Part shown: in pieces, positions 7,974 to 11,308 of the stretch
Numbering within the stretch: the first letter of the stretch is position 1
Layout of the letters: every line of letters begins with the position of its first letter
Source of the DNA: JAITWT01 sp964439605
Lineage (GTDB): Bacteria > Pseudomonadota > Gammaproteobacteria > Burkholderiales > Burkholderiaceae_C
NCBI GenBank assembly: GCA_964439605.1
Contig: CAYTPC010000136.1
Coordinates: forward strand, 1 to 11,308
Direction of reading: 5' to 3'
Length of the DNA: 11,308 bases
Made by a program: the position numbers and the translations under genes
Notes under the pieces: generated by a model
What the model was told of the DNA's origin: nothing
Seen by the model: only the letters and a program-made list of their open reading frames with translations
Database searches by the model: none

Positions 7974-8002
7974 ATTATCGGCACACGAACGTTCTTTGGC
8001 AC
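7974..8002 (-). promoter_or_regulatory. Probable bdhA promoter
   Basis: On the minus strand GATAAT (plus 7974-7979) matches the -10 consensus at five of six positions. GTGCCA (plus 7997-8002) stands 17 bases upstream and matches the -35 at four of six. The start point would fall near 7967, giving a leader of about 34 bases. A TGTTACA sequence (plus 7962-7968) sits at the expected start point, and the palindrome GAACGTTC (7987-7994) lies in the spacer. The boxes are seen; their function is inferred. Confidence 0.4.
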
Positions 8003-8004
8003 TC

Positions 8005-8241
8005 ATGGCAAAACCGGCGCTTGATTTCGTTGTATGCCTCGACGCGGACGGCAGTGATCACATGACCTGTTCCTATTGGCCCTATTGGCGGCAATGGGGC
8101 GGCGCCGATGCGCCGCATGTGCCGTCGTGCGTGCATGATTTCATGCGGCAGGGCCGTGATTGTGGTGAACTTGCCCGTGTGCGGCCAGTCATTGCGCAGC
8201 ATCTGGCAGCCGGTTTTCTGCCGGGTTGGATTTCCGGATAG
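8005..8241 (+). CDS. Possible small hypothetical protein upstream of relA
   Basis: An ATG frame of 78 codons fills most of the gap between bdhA and relA, in the relA direction. I do not recognise the product. It has four cysteines (11, 22, 42, 53), several histidines, and a tryptophan/tyrosine-rich patch SYWPYWRQWGG (23-33). It has no membrane segment or signal peptide. In favour: it has the same orientation as relA, spans a gap otherwise empty, and its stop lies 17 bases before the relA GTG, so coupling is possible. Against: no Shine-Dalgarno sequence is visible, third-position GC looks only moderate compared with neighbouring genes, and a competing frame exists on the other strand. It could equally be relA leader DNA. 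Confidence 0.3.
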   Translation: MAKPALDFVVCLDADGSDHMTCSYWPYWRQWGGADAPHVPSCVHDFMRQGRDCGELARVRPVIAQHLAAGFLPGWISG

Positions 8242-8258
8242 TTTTCCTGTTTCTTGTC

Positions 8259-10466
8259 GTGTCCGATACCGAAGCTTTTGATAACGCCCTTTCCGCAGCC
8301 ACCGCGCAGCGCGCGCCAGTCATGGAGAACATGCTGGAACGCGCGCGTGCTTTTGCCGCGCCGTTGATCGCCGGGGAGCAGCTCGACACCGGCGAGAACA
8401 AGCTGGCCCATGCCGATGCGGTGGCTGCCATCGTGGCGCAGATCGGTGGTTCCGAAGCGATGCAGGCGGCCAGTTATCTCGTCTACTCGTGCCCGCATCT
8501 GAATCGGCCGCTCGAGGTGATCGCGAAGGTTTTCGGCCACAACTTCGCACAACTGGCGGTGGAGACGACCAAGCTCGTGCACGTGCAGGCGCAGGCACGC
8601 TCGGCCGTCGGGGGCGCGCATCTGCACGACGGGACCGGCACACAGACCGAGAACGTGCGCAAGATGCTGCTCGCTTTCTCACGAGATCTGCGGGTGGTCA
8701 TGCTGCGGCTGGCCTCGCGTTTGCAAACGCTGCGTTATTCGGCGTCGGTGAAGCGGCCCGTGCCCGAAAGCGTCGCACGCGAATCGTTGCAGGTATTCGC
8801 GCCACTGGCCAACCGGCTCGGGATCTGGCAGATCAAATGGGAGATCGAAGATCTTTCCTTCCGGTTTCTCGAACCCGAAACCTACAAGCACATCGCCAGC
8901 TTGCTTGACCAGAAACGCGTCGAGCGCGAAGGACACATCGAGAAGCTGCGTTCATGGCTCGAACGGGAACTGCGGGCCGAGGGTATCCAGGCCGACGTGC
9001 AGGGGCGGCCCAAGAATATCTACAGCATCGTCAAGAAGATGCGCGGCAAGTCATTGGATTTCGACCAGGTGTTCGACATCCTGGCGCTGCGGGTGATCGT
9101 GCCCGACGTCAAGGACTGCTATGCCGCGCTGGCCTGGGTGCATTCGCATTTGAAGCCAATCGACAAAGAGTTCGACGACTACATTGCACGGCCCAAGCAG
9201 AACGGCTACCAGTCGCTGCACACCGTGGTGCGGGAGGAAATCGATGGCCGGCTCAGCAAGCCGGTCGAAATCCAGATCCGCACGGCGCAGATGCATCAGC
9301 ACGCCGAACACGGCTTGGCCGCGCACTGGGCCTACAAGGAAGCAGGCGCCAAAGGCTATGCGGGCGTGTGGGCCGGCGGCGAGTACGACGCCAAGATCGC
9401 CGTGTTGCGCCAACTTCTGGCGTGGGAGCGCGACTTGTCGGTCGACAACCAGGGGCAGGGCCTATTTGATGACCGCATCTACGTCTTGACGCCCAATGCC
9501 GCGATCGTTGATCTGCCGCAGGGCTCGACGCCGATCGATTTTGCCTACACGGTGCACACCAGCCTGGGTCACCGCTGCCGTGGCGCGCGCGTGGACGGTG
9601 TCATGGTGCCGTTGAACACCATGCTGCAAAACGGGCAGACGGTGGAAATCATCGCCCTTAAAGAGGGGGGGCCTTCGCGCGACTGGCTCAACGCCGATCT
9701 GGGTTATCTCGCCAGCCCGCGCGCGCGCGCCAAGGTTCGGGCGTGGTTCAACGCGCAGGTGACGCATGAGACGATAGCGCGCGGACGCGAGGCTGTCGAA
9801 AAGCTGTTGCAGCGTGAAGGCAAAACGGCCGTGAAGCTGGAGGAACTGGCGGCGCGGCTGGGGTTCAAATCGGCCGATGGCTTGTTCGAGGTGGTCGGCA
9901 AGGATGAGCTGTCGCTGCGCAGTATCGAAACGCTGCTGCGCCCGGCGCAACCGCAGGCGCCCGCGACCGGCGAAAGTGTGATCGTCAAGCGTGCCCGTGG
10001 CAGCGATAAGGCGGGGTACGGTGGCGTGCTGGTGGTGGGCGTGTCATCGCTCATGACGCAGTTGGCCAAATGCTGCCGTCCGGCGCCGCCCGATGTCATT
10101 GGCGGCTTTGTCACGCGCGGGCATGGTGTGAGTGTGCATCGCAGCAATTGCAAGAGCTTTCATACGATGGCCGAGCAGTTCCCCGAGCGCGTGATTGAAG
10201 TTGCATGGGGACACCCCAAGGGTGGTGACACCCCGGTTTATCCGGTCGATGTGTCGGTCGTGGCGCATGACCGGCAGGGATTGCTGCGCGATATTTCGGA
10301 TGTGTTTGCGCGCGAGAAGATGAACGTTATCGGCGTGCAAACGCAATCCGTCAAGGCGACGGCCTGGATGACGTTCACCGTCGAAATCACCGACACCGCT
10401 CGGCTGGCGCAGGTGCTCACGATCGTCAATGACGTACCCGGTGTGCGATCGGCACGACGGCACTGA
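8259..10466 (+). CDS. relA: GTP pyrophosphokinase RelA, (p)ppGpp synthetase I
   Basis: RelA binds ribosomes stalled with uncharged tRNA and transfers pyrophosphate from ATP to GTP or GDP, making the stringent-response alarmone. In the 735-residue form the N-terminal HD hydrolase domain (about 45-150) is degenerate: the expected HD dyad is replaced in AASYLVYSCPHL. The synthetase domain (about 235-345) carries RPKNIYSIVKKM (from Arg250), EFDD (304-307) in EFDDYIARPKQNGYQS, and VEIQIRTAQMHQHAEHGLAAHW. EFDD fits the EXDD signature of monofunctional RelA rather than the RXKD of SpoT/Rel. TGS begins at 405 (DDRIYVLTP), the zinc-finger-like segment has CC (605-606) and HRSNC (627-631), and ACT covers about 660-733. 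The start is uncertain: GTG 8259 is preferred, with TTG 8226 or ATG 8322 possible and no decisive ribosome site. A separate SpoT hydrolase must be encoded elsewhere. Confidence 0.95.
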   Translation: MSDTEAFDNALSAATAQRAPVMENMLERARAFAAPLIAGEQLDTGENKLAHADAVAAIVAQIGGSEAMQAASYLVYSCPHLNRPLEVIAKVFGHNFAQLAVETTKLVHVQAQARSAVGGAHLHDGTGTQTENVRKMLLAFSRDLRVVMLRLASRLQTLRYSASVKRPVPESVARESLQVFAPLANRLGIWQIKWEIEDLSFRFLEPETYKHIASLLDQKRVEREGHIEKLRSWLERELRAEGIQADVQGRPKNIYSIVKKMRGKSLDFDQVFDILALRVIVPDVKDCYAALAWVHSHLKPIDKEFDDYIARPKQNGYQSLHTVVREEIDGRLSKPVEIQIRTAQMHQHAEHGLAAHWAYKEAGAKGYAGVWAGGEYDAKIAVLRQLLAWERDLSVDNQGQGLFDDRIYVLTPNAAIVDLPQGSTPIDFAYTVHTSLGHRCRGARVDGVMVPLNTMLQNGQTVEIIALKEGGPSRDWLNADLGYLASPRARAKVRAWFNAQVTHETIARGREAVEKLLQREGKTAVKLEELAARLGFKSADGLFEVVGKDELSLRSIETLLRPAQPQAPATGESVIVKRARGSDKAGYGGVLVVGVSSLMTQLAKCCRPAPPDVIGGFVTRGHGVSVHRSNCKSFHTMAEQFPERVIEVAWGHPKGGDTPVYPVDVSVVAHDRQGLLRDISDVFAREKMNVIGVQTQSVKATAWMTFTVEITDTARLAQVLTIVNDVPGVRSARRH

Positions 10467-10469
10467 AAA

Positions 10470-10496
10470 TTGTCTGCCCGAACGTCCTGCTACAAT
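10470..10496 (+). promoter_or_regulatory. tRNA-Val promoter
   Basis: TACAAT (10491-10496) is a near-consensus -10 preceded by TGC, making an extended -10. TTGTCT (10470-10475) is a four-of-six -35, at a short 15-base spacing. The predicted start lies a little over ten bases before the mature tRNA. The promoter sits immediately behind the relA stop, so the tRNA can be transcribed independently of relA. Confidence 0.6.
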
Positions 10497-10516
10497 TCGC
10501 CGCTTCGAATGAACGC

Positions 10517-10593
10517 AGGCGCGTAGCTCAGTTGGTTAGAGCACCACCTTGACATGGTGGGGGTCGTTGGTTCGAATCCAATCGCGCCTACCA
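10517..10593 (+). tRNA. tRNA-Val (anticodon GAC)
   Basis: A complete 77-base cloverleaf is visible. The acceptor stem is AGGCGCG with CGCGCCT, the D arm is GCTC/GAGC, and the anticodon stem is CCACC/GGTGG around loop TTGACAT with anticodon GAC (10551-10553). A five-base variable loop follows, then the T arm GTTGG/CCAAT with loop TTCGAAT, discriminator A and an encoded CCA (10591-10593). It reads the valine codons GUC and, by wobble, GUU. The position directly after relA matches what I recall for Burkholderiales. Confidence 0.97.
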
Positions 10594-10601
10594 AGAAAAT
10601 C

Positions 10602-10640
10602 AACGGGTTGCAGCCACTTGGCTGCAACCCGTTTTTGTTT
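10602..10640 (+). terminator. Strong intrinsic terminator after tRNA-Val
   Basis: A perfect 14-bp stem (10602-10615 with 10620-10633) encloses the four-base loop ACTT and runs into TTTTTGTTT (10632-10640). It ends the tRNA transcript and any relA read-through. Read on the minus strand, the stem is followed by a moderately T-rich stretch, so it may also stop transcription arriving from the acyl-CoA synthetase remnant. Confidence 0.93.
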
Positions 10641-10650
10641 CAGGAGCCTG

Positions 10651-10673
10651 AGGGGTAAACCCAGGGGTAAACC
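10651..10673. repeat. Tandem 11-bp direct repeat AGGGGTAAACC
   Basis: AGGGGTAAACC occurs exactly twice (10651-10661 and 10663-10673), one base apart, giving a 12-base period. G-rich GGGGTAAA-type repeats downstream of tRNA genes resemble arm-type sites of tyrosine recombinases at the edges of integrated elements. No integrase gene is visible in the window, so that reading is only a suggestion. Confidence 0.75.
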
Positions 10674-10737
10674 GCGTATGAGTTCTGCTGGGGGGTCATG
10701 AGACGAGTTCGGTTGTTTCCTGGAAGAGCAGGGCGAA

Positions 10738-11103
10738 CTATGCGAGTGTTTTCAGTTCACCAGCATGCCATCTATCGCGCAGCCGGAACTTTTGGACTTT
10801 GCCAGATCCGGTGAGCGGAAACTCGGCGCAGATGAACCACTTCGTGGGTGTTTTGTGCGGCGCCAAAAAGGAGCGGCAGTGCGCATGCAGCTCCGCGACG
10901 CTCGGCGGTGCACTCGGATCTGCCGCACGAATTGCGGCGGCGACAATCTCACCCCAATACGCATCGGGAACTCCAAACACCGCAACGTCAGCCACACCCG
11001 GATGCGCGAACAACTGCTTCTCGATCTCGGCTGGGTAGATGTTCTCGCCCCCGCGAATGATCATGTCTTTGAGCCGGCCGGTCACTTGGATATAGGAGTC
11101 TGG
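10738..11103 (-). pseudogene. C-terminal remnant of an acyl-CoA synthetase (AMP-binding enzyme)
   Basis: The frame encodes the C-terminal domain of an ANL-superfamily acyl-CoA synthetase, an enzyme that adenylates a carboxylic acid and transfers it to CoA. Visible motifs are DSYIQVTGRLKDMIIRGGENIYPAEIE (the hinge and A8 region), VADVAVFGVPDAYWGE, and the A10 motif PLTGSGKVQK with the catalytic lysine near the end. About 122 codons remain of the usual 500-560. Family similarity stops at Asp-Ser-Tyr (plus 11092-11100), after which the sequence becomes that of the adjoining insertion sequence. The adenylation core is therefore missing here; it may lie beyond the IS to the right or be lost. A GTG at 11085 could start translation, but the fragment alone cannot be a full enzyme. 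The substrate cannot be told. Confidence 0.88.
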
Positions 11104-11308
11104 GCGGCAGAAGTCGAGAATCTGTCGTCGTAAGGGAGGTGGCGTGCGTTAATGGGAGATGGCCGCAAACTACTTGCCCTACGACCCGCAGCAGATGCTG
11201 CTGCTGCCCGAGGCGATGCAGGACTGGTTGCCTGAAGGGCATCTGGCGCACTTCATCAGCGACACGGTGGACATGCTGGACTTGGTCGCATTCCATGCCC
11301 GCTACGAC
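11101..11308 (+). mobile_element. Left end of an IS1182-like insertion sequence (right end outside window)
   Basis: The element begins where similarity to acyl-CoA synthetase ends, within about 11101-11106. It contains a short non-coding terminus, including GGCAGAAGTCGAGAATCTG (11105-11123), then the transposase start at 11159. The exact boundary and any target duplication cannot be fixed because the right end is outside the window. Confidence 0.7.
11159..11308 (+). CDS. IS1182-like family DDE transposase, N-terminal part
   Basis: The first 50 codons of a transposase run to the window edge. The product begins MAANYLPYDPQQMLLLPEAM and continues with DWLPEGHLAHFISDTVDMLDLVAF. This is the N-terminal domain typical of IS1182/IS5-group DDE transposases, with the QMLLLPEAMQDWLP-type opening. 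The catalytic DDE residues would lie beyond the window, so intactness cannot be judged. GGGAG lies directly against the chosen ATG, and a better-spaced ribosome site is not obvious. The gene points away from the truncated acyl-CoA synthetase and lies on the opposite strand to it. Confidence 0.85.
   Translation, partial: MAANYLPYDPQQMLLLPEAMQDWLPEGHLAHFISDTVDMLDLVAFHARYD

Noticed and set aside
7185..8006. A 273-codon minus-strand frame overlapping bdhA
   Set aside because: It is an alternate frame of the dehydrogenase gene. The bdhA frame has all SDR motifs, while this one is an Arg/His-rich artefact.
8133..8146. GCATGA/TCATGC inverted repeat as a possible operator for relA
   Set aside because: It is short, inside the doubtful small frame, and far from any recognisable promoter box; likely chance.
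1..11308. CRISPR array, retron, toxin-antitoxin or defence cluster
   Set aside because: No regularly spaced repeats, reverse transcriptase, nuclease/methylase or paired small toxin-antitoxin frames were seen; nearly all coding capacity is taken by recognised core genes.

Overview
The window is GC-rich, densely packed bacterial chromosome of betaproteobacterial type, most likely order Burkholderiales. This rests on the mfd / ispD-ispF / OmpR-EnvZ-type two-component neighbourhood, a monofunctional RelA next to tRNA-Val, a 3-hydroxybutyrate dehydrogenase (typical of polyhydroxybutyrate users), and the residue style of IspD and the sensor kinase. I cannot fix the genus.

Layout. (1) 1-3092, minus strand: mfd, the transcription-repair coupling factor, intact for about 1030 codons and cut by the left window edge before its C-terminal domain. 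(2) 3093-3261: divergent promoter region. (3) 3262-4481, plus strand: ispD and ispF, overlapping by ATGA, two steps of the MEP isoprenoid pathway. (4) 4482-6691, minus strand: response regulator ompR followed by sensor kinase envZ (risA/risS in some Burkholderiales), meeting ispF tail to tail with no base between the stop codons. (5) 6692-7162: an AT-rich ompR upstream region with repeated TGTTACA-type sequences, then about 330 bases without a supportable gene. (6) 7163-7933, minus strand: 3-hydroxybutyrate dehydrogenase. (7) 7934-8258: a divergent promoter region and a doubtful 78-codon reading frame. (8) 8259-10466, plus strand: relA, a (p)ppGpp synthetase with a degenerate hydrolase domain. 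(9) 10517-10593: tRNA-Val(GAC) with its own promoter, followed by a strong intrinsic terminator. (10) 10641-11308: a disturbed region with a tandem 11-bp repeat, the C-terminal remnant of an acyl-CoA synthetase on the minus strand, and the left end of an IS1182-like insertion sequence running off the right edge.

The genes cover housekeeping (repair, isoprenoids), envelope or osmotic sensing, carbon-storage turnover and the stringent response. Up to the tRNA this is ordinary core genome. The accessory signal is confined to the last 700 bases, where a tRNA gene, possible integrase-type repeats, an IS and a broken catabolic gene lie together. I found no convincing undescribed system. The observations most worth checking are the TGTTACA elements upstream of ompR and bdhA, the small frame before relA, and the junction after tRNA-Val.
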